A stretch of 64,000 bases of DNA, taken from the NCBI GenBank assembly GCA_018242205.1, contig JAFECJ010000019.1, positions 1-64,000 of the forward strand, given 5' to 3'. The notes below the pieces were generated by a model. That model was not told the DNA's origin. It did no database searches and saw only the letters and a program-made list of their open reading frames with translations. The number at the start of each line of letters is the position of its first letter. The stretch's first letter is position 1. The stretch comes from Pseudomonadota bacterium (lineage in GTDB: Bacteria; Pseudomonadota; Alphaproteobacteria; Rhizobiales; Xanthobacteraceae). The position numbers and the translations under genes were made by a program. Shown one piece after another: positions 39,021-49,100 of this stretch.

Positions 39021-40394
39021 ATGACGCCGCCGACGGGCCACGACCGTTCCTGCCTTGCCATCGTGCTTGCTGCCGGTGAAGGCACGCGCATGCGCTCGAA
39101 CCTGGCGAAAGTGCTGCACCAGATCGGGCACAGGACGTTGGTTGCGCATGTCCTGTCGGCCGCCATGCAGGCGGGCGGGGCGCAGATCGGTGTTGTCGTC
39201 GGGCCGGGCCGCGACGACGTGGCGAAGGAGGCCAAGCGCGTCGCGCCGCCGGCCAAGGTGTTCGAGCAGCGCGAGCGGCTCGGTACCGCGCATGCCGTGC
39301 TGGCGGCGCGCGCCGCGCTCGACGCCGGCGCCGACGACATTCTGGTGATGTTTGCCGACACGCCGCTGGTGCGGCCGGAGACCCTTAAGCGGCTGCGCGC
39401 CGCCATTGCCGATGGCGCGGCCGTCACGGCGCTCGGCTTCCGGCCGAAAGACCCGACGGGTTACGGCCGTCTGGTCATGAAGGGCGATGAGCTGATCGCG
39501 ATCCGCGAAGACAAGGACGCGACGGCCGAGGAGCGCAAGATCACGCTCTGCAATGGCGGCCTGATGGCGCTCGCCGGCTCTTCGGCGCTGAAAATTCTGG
39601 ATCGCATCGGCAATAGCAATGCCAAGGGCGAGTATTATCTGACAGACGCAGTGGCGATTGCCCGCGACATGGGCTTGAAGGCCACCGTGATCGAAACCGA
39701 TGAGGATGACGTGCGCGGCATCAACAACAAGGCGCAATTGGCCGAGGCCGAAGCGGTGCTGCAGCAGCGGCTGCGCGCGGCGGCGATGGACGCCGGTGTC
39801 ACGATGGTCGCACCGGAGACGGTGTTCCTGTCGACCGACACCACGTTCGGCAAGGACGTCACCATCGAGCCGAACGTCGTGTTCGGTCCCGGCGTCACCG
39901 TGCAAGATGGCGCGGTGATCCGCTCGTTCTCGCATCTCGAAGGCGCGGTGGTCGGCAAGGGCGCGCGCGTCGGACCCTTCGCGCGGCTGCGGCCCGGCGC
40001 CAAGCTCGGCGAAGACGTGCACATCGGCAACTTCGTCGAGGTCAAAGCGGCGGTCATCGAGGACGGCGCCAAGGCCAATCATCTGGCTTACATCGGCGAC
40101 GCCCGCGTCGGGCCTAAGGCCAATGTCGGCGCCGGCACCATCACCTGCAACTACGACGGCACCAACAAATTCCACACCGACATCGGCGCCGGCGCTTTCA
40201 TCGGCACCAATTCGTCACTAGTCGCGCCGGTCAAGATCGGCGATGGCGCTTATATCGGTTCCGGCTCGGTGATCACCGACGACGTGCCGGCGGATGCGTT
40301 GGCGATTGGGCGCGGCCGGCAGGTCAATAAAGAAGGCGGCGCGGCGCGTTTGCGCGAAATAAACGAAAAGAAGAAGAAAGACAGGGCCGGTTAA
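39021..40394 (+). CDS. glmU: Bifunctional UDP-GlcNAc pyrophosphorylase/glucosamine-1-phosphate acetyltransferase
   Basis: GlmU acetylates glucosamine-1-phosphate and then couples it to UTP, giving UDP-GlcNAc for peptidoglycan and lipopolysaccharide. The 457-aa protein has the N-terminal uridyltransferase ([18 protein letters not shown] near residues 16-33, MFADTPLV) and a C-terminal left-handed beta-helix of hexapeptide repeats ([25 protein letters not shown] to [16 protein letters not shown] and [11 protein letters not shown]). It is followed 120 bp later by glmS, the first enzyme of the same pathway. Confidence 0.97.
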   Translation: MTPPTGHDRSCLAIVLAAGEGTRMRSNLAKVLHQIGHRTLVAHVLSAAMQAGGAQIGVVVGPGRDDVAKEAKRVAPPAKVFEQRERLGTAHAVLAARAALDAGADDILVMFADTPLVRPETLKRLRAAIADGAAVTALGFRPKDPTGYGRLVMKGDELIAIREDKDATAEERKITLCNGGLMALAGSSALKILDRIGNSNAKGEYYLTDAVAIARDMGLKATVIETDEDDVRGINNKAQLAEAEAVLQQRLRAAAMDAGVTMVAPETVFLSTDTTFGKDVTIEPNVVFGPGVTVQDGAVIRSFSHLEGAVVGKGARVGPFARLRPGAKLGEDVHIGNFVEVKAAVIEDGAKANHLAYIGDARVGPKANVGAGTITCNYDGTNKFHTDIGAGAFIGTNSSLVAPVKIGDGAYIGSGSVITDDVPADALAIGRGRQVNKEGGAARLREINEKKKKDRAG

Positions 40395-40514
40395 TCATTC
40401 TTGCTGGCCTTGCCCGTTAACCTCCGCTGATACATGGCGAAACAGGTTTTGATTTCATTGCCGCCGGGCCGGCCGTTACAGCATTACGTCATCATGTGGG
40501 GGCGGTCTTAGCCA

Positions 40515-42341
40515 ATGTGCGGAATTATCGGAATTCTCGGCTCCGAACCGGTCGCCGATCATCTGGTCGATGCGCTGAAGCGGCTCGAATATCGCGGCTA
40601 TGACTCGGCCGGCATCGCGACGCTCGACCACGGCGTCATGGGCCGCCGCCGCGCCGAAGGCAAGCTGAAAGGTCTCGAGAGCAAGCTGCGTGACGAGCCA
40701 CTGCCGGGCAATATCGGCATCGGCCATACGCGCTGGGCGACGCACGGCAAGCCGACCGAAGGCAACGCGCATCCGCACGCGACCGACAAGGTCGCGGTCG
40801 TGCATAACGGCATCATCGAGAATTTCCGCGAACTGCGCGATAAACTGATCGCCGCCGGCCATAAGTTCGCCAGCGAGACCGACACCGAAGTGGTGGCGCA
40901 TCTCGTCACCGACTACATGCAGAAGGGCAAATCGCCGGTCGATGCCGTCGGCGCGACGCTGAAGGAACTGCGCGGCGCTTTCGCGCTCGCTTTCCTGTTT
41001 GCGGGCGAAGACGATCTGTTGATTGGCGCGCGGCGCGGTTCGCCGCTCGCGGTCGGTTACGGCAAGGGCGAGATGTTCCTCGGCTCGGACGCCATCGCAT
41101 TGTCGCCGTTCACCGACACGATCAGCTATCTCGACGACGGCGACTGGGTTGTGCTGACGCGCAAGGGCGCGACGGTGCGCGACGCGCAGGACCGCGAAGT
41201 CAAGCGCATGGTCATCAAGTCAGCGGTCAATGCCCAGCTCGTCGACAAGGGCAACCACAAGCACTTCATGGCCAAGGAAATCCACGAGCAGCCGGAAGTG
41301 GTCGGCCATACGCTGGCGCATTACATCGACATGGTCGGCGAGCGCGTCCGGCTGCCGGGCAAGCTGCCGTTCGAGTGGACGAAGTTGAAGCGCCTGTCGA
41401 TCTCAGCCTGCGGCACCGCCTATTACGCCGGCCTGGTCGCCAAATACTGGTTCGAGCGCTTCGCCAAATTGCCGGTCGAGATCGATATCGCTTCCGAATT
41501 TCGCTATCGCGGCGCGCCGCTGGAAGAGGGCGACCTCGCGATCTTCATTTCGCAGTCGGGAGAGACCGCCGATACTCTGGCGACCTTGCGCTATGCCAAG
41601 GAGCAGAAGCAGCACGTCCTCTCCGTGGTCAACGTGCCGACCTCGACCATCGCCCGCGAAAGCGACGTGGTGATGCCGACGCTCGCCGGCCCCGAGATCG
41701 GCGTCGCCTCGACCAAGGCGTTCACCTGCCAGCTCAGCGTGCTGGCCTGTCTGGCGCTGGCCGCCGGACGGGCGCGTGGTCACCTGTCGGAAGAAGACGA
41801 GCGGAACCTGGTGCGCGCGTTGGTCGCGGTGCCGCGGCTGATGGCGCAGGCGCTGACGCTGGAGCCGCAGATCGAGAAACTGGCGCACGATCTCGCCAAG
41901 GTGCATGACGTGCTCTATCTCGGCCGCGGCACGTCGTTCCCGATCGCGCTCGAGGGCGCGCTCAAGCTCAAGGAAATCTCTTACATTCATGCCGAGGGCT
42001 ATGCCGCCGGCGAACTCAAGCACGGGCCGATCGCGCTGATCGACGAGACCATGCCGGTCATCGTCATCGCGCCGCACGACCGGGTGTTCGAAAAGACCGT
42101 ATCGAACATGCAGGAAGTTGCCGCCCGCGGCGGCAAGATCATCCTCATTTCCGACGCGCGGGGCGCCGAGGAGGCGACCATCGAGTCCCTCGACACCTTG
42201 ATGCTGCCGGACATGGCCTCGACGGTGACGCCGCTGGTTTACGCCATCCCGGTGCAGTTGATCGCCTACCATACGGCAACCGTGATCGGCACCGATGTCG
42301 ACCAACCGCGCAACCTCGCGAAATCCGTCACGGTGGAGTAG
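40515..42341 (+). CDS. glmS: Glutamine--fructose-6-phosphate aminotransferase (isomerizing)
   Basis: GlmS makes glucosamine-6-phosphate from fructose-6-phosphate and glutamine, the committed step to amino sugars. It has 608 aa. The N-terminal nucleophile Cys2 is in MCGIIGILG. The glutaminase motifs are IGHTRWATHGKPTEGNAHPH and VVHNGIIENF. Two SIS domains carry SACGTAYYAGLVAKYW, ISQSGETADTLATLR and GRGTSFPIALEGALKLKEISYIHAEGYAAGELKHGP, and the C-terminus is DQPRNLAKSVTVE. The leader is only about 120 bp and shows no ribozyme of the Gram-positive glmS kind. It follows glmU. Confidence 0.97.
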   Translation: MCGIIGILGSEPVADHLVDALKRLEYRGYDSAGIATLDHGVMGRRRAEGKLKGLESKLRDEPLPGNIGIGHTRWATHGKPTEGNAHPHATDKVAVVHNGIIENFRELRDKLIAAGHKFASETDTEVVAHLVTDYMQKGKSPVDAVGATLKELRGAFALAFLFAGEDDLLIGARRGSPLAVGYGKGEMFLGSDAIALSPFTDTISYLDDGDWVVLTRKGATVRDAQDREVKRMVIKSAVNAQLVDKGNHKHFMAKEIHEQPEVVGHTLAHYIDMVGERVRLPGKLPFEWTKLKRLSISACGTAYYAGLVAKYWFERFAKLPVEIDIASEFRYRGAPLEEGDLAIFISQSGETADTLATLRYAKEQKQHVLSVVNVPTSTIARESDVVMPTLAGPEIGVASTKAFTCQLSVLACLALAAGRARGHLSEEDERNLVRALVAVPRLMAQALTLEPQIEKLAHDLAKVHDVLYLGRGTSFPIALEGALKLKEISYIHAEGYAAGELKHGPIALIDETMPVIVIAPHDRVFEKTVSNMQEVAARGGKIILISDARGAEEATIESLDTLMLPDMASTVTPLVYAIPVQLIAYHTATVIGTDVDQPRNLAKSVTVE

Positions 42342-42419
42342 GATCGGATTTGGCGGCGGCGGCCTGGCGGGCGGAGCGCCAAGGCGCATCGCGCAAGAGT
42401 GTAAAGGCGGAAGTCGCGT

Positions 42420-43190
42420 ATGAGTGACATGGACAAGAAGCCGGGCGAGGAACTGGCCGAAGACACAGCCCGCCTGGCGGCTGCGTCGCACACCAGCTTC
42501 GCCGGCCGTTTGCGCAACTATTTCCTCACCGGCCTGGTGGTCGCCGGTCCGCTGCTGATCACGGCCTATCTCACCTGGTCGTTCGTCACCTGGGTCGATG
42601 ACTGGGTGCGGCCGTTTATCCCGCCGAGCTATCGGCCGGAGACCTATCTGCCCTGGCCGATCCCCGGCACCGGCCTGATCATCGCCATCGTCGCACTGAC
42701 GCTGCTGGGATTCCTCACCGCCAACCTGGTCGGCCGCTCGCTGGTCGAACTGGGCGAGGGGCTGCTCAACCGCATGCCGATCGTGCGGCCGGTCTACAAG
42801 ACCATGAAACAGATTTTCGAGACCCTGTTCTCGAAATCGGGCTCGAGCTTCCGCAAGGTGGCGCTGGTGGAGTTTCCGGCGCCCGGCATGTGGTCGATTG
42901 TCTTCATCTCGCAGCCGCCGGCGGAGCCGATCGCGCAACATTTGCCCGAGAATGACAACGTCTCGGTGTTCCTGCCGTGCACGCCGAACCCGACCACCGG
43001 CTTTTTCTTCTTCGTGCCGCGCAACAAGCTGATCGAACTCGACATCGGCGTCGAAACGGGCATGACGCTGATCATGTCGGCCGGCATGGTGCAGCCCGGC
43101 GCCAACAAGGATACGCAGAAGAAGCTCGCCGACATGGCGGCGACGGCCCGGGCCGCGCAGACCGCCCGGTCTCCGGCTGGCGTCGAATAG
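42420..43190 (+). CDS. DUF502 membrane protein
   Basis: The 256-aa protein has two transmembrane helices (YFLTGLVVAGPLLITAYLTW and GLIIAIVALTLLGFLTANLVGR) and the DUF502 core RMPIVRPVYKTMKQIFETLF, then VEFPAPGMWSIVFIS and PCTPNPTTGFFFFVP. DUF502 proteins are widespread in bacteria and resemble a plant plastid/membrane protein family. Their biochemical role is unknown. It lies 78 bp after glmS, so it may share that transcript, and is followed by the DUF805 gene. Confidence 0.9.
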   Translation: MSDMDKKPGEELAEDTARLAAASHTSFAGRLRNYFLTGLVVAGPLLITAYLTWSFVTWVDDWVRPFIPPSYRPETYLPWPIPGTGLIIAIVALTLLGFLTANLVGRSLVELGEGLLNRMPIVRPVYKTMKQIFETLFSKSGSSFRKVALVEFPAPGMWSIVFISQPPAEPIAQHLPENDNVSVFLPCTPNPTTGFFFFVPRNKLIELDIGVETGMTLIMSAGMVQPGANKDTQKKLADMAATARAAQTARSPAGVE

Positions 43191-43291
43191 CAGCGGACAA
43201 CCTGGGTTCTTGCCGGTATTTGCCGGGAAATTTACACGCACGCGTGTTTATAATGGCGGCCGCTCGTCGATCGGACGACAGGGGGCTGGGC

Positions 43292-43645
43292 ATGAACTTC
43301 ACGCAGGCGATTCAATCCGGGTTCAATAATTACGTGACCTTTTCGGGCCGCGCTCCGCGCTCCGAATACTGGTTCTGGGCGCTGTTCTCGTTCATCGTCC
43401 AGATCGTCGGCAATATCCTCGATTCGATCATTGGTCTCGGCCTGATCAGCGGCCTGTTATCGCTGGCGCTACTGCTGCCGTCGATCGCCGTTGGCGTGCG
43501 CCGCCTGCACGACATCGACCGCACCGGTTGGTGGCTGCTGATCGCCTTCACCGGTATCGGCATCATCCTGCTGATCGTCTGGGCCTGTATGAAAGGCACC
43601 GACGGGCAGAACCAGTATGGACCCGATCCGCTGGCGATGGCCTAG
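43292..43645 (+). CDS. DUF805 membrane protein
   Basis: The 117-aa protein shows the DUF805 hallmarks: FSGRAPRSEYWFWALFSF at the N-terminus and VRRLHDIDRTGWW in the middle, with three to four helices (LISGLLSLALLLPSIAVGV, LIAFTGIGIILLIVWACM). Its function is unknown. The ATG at 43292 has GGGGGCTGGG before it. A longer frame from 42977 overlaps the previous gene and is not real. Its stop overlaps the recG stop in CTAG (43642-43645). Confidence 0.92.
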   Translation: MNFTQAIQSGFNNYVTFSGRAPRSEYWFWALFSFIVQIVGNILDSIIGLGLISGLLSLALLLPSIAVGVRRLHDIDRTGWWLLIAFTGIGIILLIVWACMKGTDGQNQYGPDPLAMA

Positions 43646-45738
43646 CCCGCCCGCATCAGCTTGATCGCCTCGTCCTTGCCGAACAGATAGAGCAGGTGGC
43701 GCAACGCCTGTCCGCGCTCGCTCTGCAATTGCGGATCGCGCTCGAGGATCAGCTTGGCGTCGTCGCGCGCGGCGCCGAGATACTTGCCGTGCGTCTCCAG
43801 CCGCGCCACCGAGAAACCGGGCAGGCCGCTCTGCCGCGTGCCGAGCAGATCGCCTTCGCCGCGCAGCCTTAGATCTTCCTCGGCGATGCGGAAGCCGTCT
43901 TCGCTCTCGCGCAGGATGGCGAGCCGCGCCTTGGCGGTTTCGCCGAGCGGCCCCTTGTAGAGCAACAGACAGGTCGATTTGCCGGAACCGCGGCCGACGC
44001 GGCCGCGCAACTGGTGCAACTGGGCGAGGCCAAAGCGTTCGGCGTGCTCGATCACCATGATGGTGGCCTCCGGCACGTCGACGCCGACTTCGATCACCGT
44101 GGTGGCGATCAGCAGCTGGCTCTGTCCCGAGGCGAAGCGCGCCATTGCCGCGTCCTTGTCGGCGGCTTTCATCTTGCCGTGCACCAGATCGACCTTGGCG
44201 CCGAAGCGCGCGCGCAGGTCCTCATAGCGCGCTTCGGCCGCGGCGAGATCGATCTTTTCGGACTCTTCGACCAGCGGGCAGACCCAGTAGGCGCGCTTGC
44301 CCTCGGCGATGGCGCGGCCGATGGCATCCTCGACGTCGCCGACACGGTCGAGCGCAATGGTGCGCGTGTCGATCGGCTGCCGGCCGGGCGGCTTCTCGCG
44401 CAATTCGGAAATGTCCATGTCGCCGAAATAGGTCAGCACGAGCGTGCGCGGGATCGGCGTCGCGGTCAGCACCAGGACGTCGACGGCCTCGCCCTTCTGC
44501 GTCAGCGCCAGGCGCTGGTGCACGCCGAAGCGATGCTGCTCGTCGACAATGGCGAGCGCCAGATCATGAAACAGCACCTCGTCCTGGAACAGCGCATGGG
44601 TGCCGATGATCAGATCGATGTCGCCGAGCGCCAGCCGGTCGAGGATCGTCTTGCGCTCGCCGCCACGCTCGCGGCCGGTGAGAATGGCGACATGGATGCC
44701 GGCGGCCTTGGCCAAAGGTTCGATGGTGGCGAAATGCTGCCGCGCCAGAATTTCGGTCGGCGCCATGATCGCGGCCTGACGGCCGGCCTCGATCACGGTC
44801 GAGGCGGCGATCAGCGCCACCACGGTCTTGCCGGAGCCGACATCGCCCTGCACGAGGCGCAGCATACGTTGCGGTAACGCCAGGTCGTTGACGATGTCGT
44901 TGACGGCCTGCTGCTGCGAGTGCGTCAGCGCGTAGGGCAGCGCTTTCATCACCTTGGCGCGCAGCTGGCCTTCGCTCGACGTGCCGCGGCCGGCCTGACG
45001 GCGCATATGCGCGCGCATCAAAGCGAGCGCGAGCTGGCCGGCGAGCAGTTCGTCGAAGGCGAGCCGCGTCCAGGCGGGGCTCTCCGGCATGATGTCATGT
45101 GGCTCTGTCGGCTTGTGCAGGCTGCGCAGCGCCTGCGTGAAGCCAGGGAAGCGTTCGCGCGACACCCAGGCCTCGTCCTGCCATTCGGGCAGGTCGGGGA
45201 GGCGTATGAGCGCGCCGTCCATGGCACGGCGGACATTGCCGAGGTTCAGTCCTTCCGTCAGCGGGTAGACCGGCTCGACCAGCGGCAGATCGGCGAAGCC
45301 CTTTTCGTCAACGACGCGGTCGGGATGCACCATCTGCAGTATGCCGTCGTAGAACTCGGCCGTTCCCGAGACGTAGCGCTTCTCGCCGACCGGCAAGAGC
45401 TTCTCCAGATAATCGCGCTTGGCGTGGAAGAAAGTGAGCGTCAGCGTGCCGGTCTCGTCGGAGGTGACGACGCGATAGGGCGCTCGCGGCCGGTTCGGCG
45501 GCGCCGGCCGGTGCTCCTCCACGGTGACCGAGACGGTGACCACTTGACCGGGCGTGACTTCGTTGAGCTTGGGCCGGGCGCGGCGGTCGATGGTGCCGGA
45601 CGGCATGTGCAGAAGCAGATCGATGACGCGCGGCTCCTCGCGCCCCAAGAGCTTGCCGTAGAGCACCGCCAGCTTCGGCCCGACACCGGGCAGGCTGGTG
45701 ATCGCGGCGAATAATGGGTTGAGGACGGGTGGGCGCAT
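43642..45738 (-). CDS. recG: ATP-dependent DNA helicase RecG
   Basis: RecG reverses stalled forks and processes branched recombination intermediates. It has 698 aa with a wedge/OB domain at the N-terminus (residues about 50-160), Walker A LVQGDVGSGKTVVALIAA, motif II IVDEQHRFGVHQRLAL, motif III LTATPIPRTL, and QLRGRVGRG near the C-terminus, all in order. It is divergent from sdhE, with mfd just beyond. Mfd shares RecG's translocation module. The start at 45738 is the only good one, although the Shine-Dalgarno is weak. Confidence 0.97.
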   Translation of the reverse strand: MRPPVLNPLFAAITSLPGVGPKLAVLYGKLLGREEPRVIDLLLHMPSGTIDRRARPKLNEVTPGQVVTVSVTVEEHRPAPPNRPRAPYRVVTSDETGTLTLTFFHAKRDYLEKLLPVGEKRYVSGTAEFYDGILQMVHPDRVVDEKGFADLPLVEPVYPLTEGLNLGNVRRAMDGALIRLPDLPEWQDEAWVSRERFPGFTQALRSLHKPTEPHDIMPESPAWTRLAFDELLAGQLALALMRAHMRRQAGRGTSSEGQLRAKVMKALPYALTHSQQQAVNDIVNDLALPQRMLRLVQGDVGSGKTVVALIAASTVIEAGRQAAIMAPTEILARQHFATIEPLAKAAGIHVAILTGRERGGERKTILDRLALGDIDLIIGTHALFQDEVLFHDLALAIVDEQHRFGVHQRLALTQKGEAVDVLVLTATPIPRTLVLTYFGDMDISELREKPPGRQPIDTRTIALDRVGDVEDAIGRAIAEGKRAYWVCPLVEESEKIDLAAAEARYEDLRARFGAKVDLVHGKMKAADKDAAMARFASGQSQLLIATTVIEVGVDVPEATIMVIEHAERFGLAQLHQLRGRVGRGSGKSTCLLLYKGPLGETAKARLAILRESEDGFRIAEEDLRLRGEGDLLGTRQSGLPGFSVARLETHGKYLGAARDDAKLILERDPQLQSERGQALRHLLYLFGKDEAIKLMRAG

Positions 45739-45750
45739 GATTCCCTTATC

Positions 45751-45780
45751 TCACCTCTCCCGGCTGGCGGGGAGAGGGAG
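45751..45780. repeat. Palindromic repeat, CCTCTCCC type
   Basis: CCTCTCCC (45754-45761) and GGGAGAGG (45770-45777) form a perfect 8-bp inverted repeat around an 8-nt GC-rich loop. It lies in the recG-sdhE divergent gap, 16 bp from the recG start. Its form is typical of small mobile palindromes of this order. Confidence 0.7.
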
Positions 45781-45864
45781 CAGCGTGGCCATGACACGGG
45801 CCGCGGTCCGGCCTATATAACCCGCGCCCGGCTCCGTCCGGGTTTTTGGCGTTGGAGAATTCCG

Positions 45865-46149
45865 GTGAGCGGCACTGAAGTTTCGAGCGAGGGCATGGAC
45901 CTGCGGCGGCGTAAGCTCAAGTTCCGGCTGTGGCACCGCGGCATCCGCGAGATGGATTTTGTCATGGGCGGCTTCGCCGATGCCGAACTCGCGGCATTGT
46001 CCGACGACGACCTGACCGAGGTCGAAAGCTGGCTTGAAATTCCGGACCAGCAGATGTTCGCCTGGGTCAACGGCTCGGAGACCACGCCCGCCGATGTCGA
46101 CACGCCCTTGTTTCGCAAACTGCGCACCTTCCACGGCACGCGGCCCTGA
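45865..46149 (+). CDS. sdhE: Succinate dehydrogenase assembly factor SdhE
   Basis: This is a 94-aa DUF339 protein that helps attach FAD to SdhA. The signature RGIREMDFVMGGF carries the RGxxE motif needed for flavinylation, and FAWVNGSETTPADVD follows. The start is a GTG at 45865 with TTGGAGA upstream. An ATG ten codons later (MDLRRRKLKF) is an alternative. It is 38 bp upstream of mfd, probably on one transcript. Confidence 0.93.
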   Translation: MSGTEVSSEGMDLRRRKLKFRLWHRGIREMDFVMGGFADAELAALSDDDLTEVESWLEIPDQQMFAWVNGSETTPADVDTPLFRKLRTFHGTRP

Positions 46150-46187
46150 ACCTGACGACCCAAGAAGACCCGAGAAGAAGACCCGGA

Positions 46188-49100
46188 ATGCCCGCATCGC
46201 CCGCTCAATCGCTGAAGCCCGGCCGCCCACTCACTCTGGCGCAGGTGGTCGATGGCGCCGAAGGCCTGGTGCTGGCCGACCTCGCGCGCGCCATTGCCGC
46301 CAAGTCCGACGCGCCGGCGGTCTCGCTCACCGTCGTCTGCCGCGACGGCCAGCGCATGGCGCAGTTGTCGCGGGCGCTGGCGTTCTTCGGGCCCGACATC
46401 GAGGTCATGGAATTTCCCGCTTGGGACGTGCTGCCCTATGACCGCGTATCGCCGAATGCGGCCATCGTGGCGCAGCGCATGACGACCTTGTCGCGGTTGA
46501 CGCGCGTCAAGGGCCGCGACAAGCCGTCGATCTTTTTGACCACGGCCAACGCTGCGACGCAGCGCGTGCCGGCGCGCGAGTTCACCGCCACCCACGCTTT
46601 GTCGGTGGCGCCTGGCAACGTGCTCGGCATGGCGAGCGTGGTCGAGTGGCTCGAGCTCAACGGCTATATGCGCGCTTCGACCGTGCGCGAACCCGGCGAG
46701 TACGCGGTGCGCGGCGGCATCCTCGATCTGTTTCCGCCCGGCCTCGATCTGCCGGTGCGCTTCGACTATTTCGGCGACTCCGTCGAAAGCATCAAGACCT
46801 TCGACCCGCAGACCCAGCGCAGCGAACTGCCGATGTCGAAGCTCGACCTCGTGCCGGTCGCCGAATTTCAGCTCATCACCGAAACCATCCGGCGCTTCCG
46901 GACCGGCTATGTCGCCCAGTTCGGTGTCGCCACGCCCGACGACATGCTCTACCAGGCGGTCAGCGAAGGCCGCCGCCATCCCGGCATGGAGCACTGGTTG
47001 CCGCTGTTCCATGAGGGCATGGATACGCTGTTCGATTATCTACCGGGCACGCCGGTCGCGCTCGAGCCTTTGGCCGACGACGCCATCGAACAGCGCTTTG
47101 CCCAGATCAAGGATTACTACGACGCCCGCGTCGAGGCGCTGAAGGACGGCGTGACGCCGGCCTACAAGCCGATGCCGCCGGACCGGCTTTATTTGACGGA
47201 GAGCGAGTGGAATGACCGGCTCGGCAAAGTCGCCGTCGCCACGCTGTCGCCGTTCGATGTGCCGGCGGCCGCTGACGTCATCGATATTGGCGCACGGGCC
47301 GGCCACAACTTCGTTGCGGAACGCGCCGAGCCCGGCGCCAATGTGTTCGAGGCGGTCGCCAAACACGTCGGCGCGCTGCAGAGCGAAGGCAAGCGTGTCG
47401 TTATCGCGCTATGGAGCGAAGGCGCGCGCGAGCGCATGGCGCATGTGCTCGGCGACCATAAGCTGGTCAACCTGAAAAACGTTGGCGCCTGGCATCAGGT
47501 CGTCAGCGCGCCGAAGCACAACATTTCGCTCGCCGTGCTCGGCATCGATTCCGGCTTCGTCACCGACGAGGCCGCGGTCATCAGCGAGCAGGACATCCTC
47601 GGCGACCGTCTGGTGCGCACGCGCAAGGCCGCGCGCCGCGCCGACAACTTCATCCAGGAAGCGACCTCGCTGTCGGCCGGCGATCTCGTCGTCCATGTCG
47701 ATCATGGCATCGGCCGCTTCGTTGGCCTGCAGGCGATCACGGTGACCGGGGCGCCGCATGACTGCCTGGAAATCCATTACGCCGATAGCGCCAAGCTGTT
47801 CCTTCCGGTCGAGAACGTCGAACTGTTGTCGCGTTACGGCTCCGAACAGACCAATGTCGAGCTCGACCGCCTCGGCAGCGGCAATTGGCAGGCGCGCAAG
47901 GCGCGAATGAAGAGCCGCATCCGCGAGATCGCGGGCGAGCTCATCAAGATCGCCGCCGAGAGGCAATTGCGCGAAGCGCCGAAGCTGACGGTCGGGCCGG
48001 GAGCCTATGACGAATTCGCCGCCGGCTTCCCCTATGAGGAAACCGAGGATCAGCTCACCGCGATCGACGCGACGCTCAAGGATCTCGCCTCCGGCCGGCC
48101 GATGGACCGGCTGGTGTGCGGTGACGTCGGCTTCGGCAAGACCGAAATCGCGCTGCGCGCCACCTTCGACGCGGTGATGAACGGCAAGCAGGTGGCGGTC
48201 GTGGTGCCGACCACACTCTTGGCGCGCCAGCACTTCAAGAACTTCTCCGAGCGCTTCCGCGGCTTCCCGGTCAATGTCGCGCAATTGTCGCGGCTGGTGC
48301 CGGCGGCGCAGCAGACCGCCAACAAGAAGGGTCTGGCCGACGGTTCGGTCGATATCGTGGTCGGCACCCATGCGGTGCTCGGCAAGGCGATCAAGTTCAA
48401 AGACCTCGGCCTCGTCGTTGTCGACGAGGAGCAGCATTTCGGCGTCTCGCACAAGGAGCGGCTGAAAACGCTTCGCGCCGAAGTGCATGTGCTGACGCTG
48501 ACGGCGACGCCGATCCCGCGTACCTTGCAACTGGCGCTGACCGGCGTGCGCGACCTGTCGATCATCGCCTCGCCGCCGGTCGATCGTCTGGCGGTGCGCA
48601 CCTTCGTCACGCCGTTCGATCCGCTGGTGGTGCGGGAGGCACTGCTGCGCGAGAAGTATCGCGGCGGCCAGGCGTTCTACGTCTGCCCGCGCATCGAGGA
48701 CCTCGCCGGCGCCAAGGATTTCCTCGACAAGCACGTGCCGGAAGTTCGCGTCGTCGTCGCCCACGGCCAGATGCCACCGACCGTGCTCGACGACATCATG
48801 ACGGCGTTCTACGACGGCAAATACGACGTGCTGCTGTCGACCACCATCGTCGAGAGCGGCCTCGACATCCCGACAGCCAATACCCTGATCGTGCACCGCG
48901 CCGACATGTTCGGCCTGGCCCAGCTTTACCAACTGCGCGGCCGTGTCGGCCGCTCCAAGCTGCGCGCCTATGCGCTGCTGACGCTGCCGGCGAACCGCAC
49001 CATTACGCCGCAGGCCGAACGACGGCTGAAAGTGCTGCAGTCGCTCGACACCCTGGGCGCGGGTTTCCAGCTCGCCTCGCACGATCTCGACATCCGCGGC

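Noticed and set aside
40395..40514. Possible glmS ribozyme or riboswitch before glmS
   Set aside because: The gap is only 120 bp, lacks the ribozyme core and is in an alphaproteobacterium, where that element is not expected.
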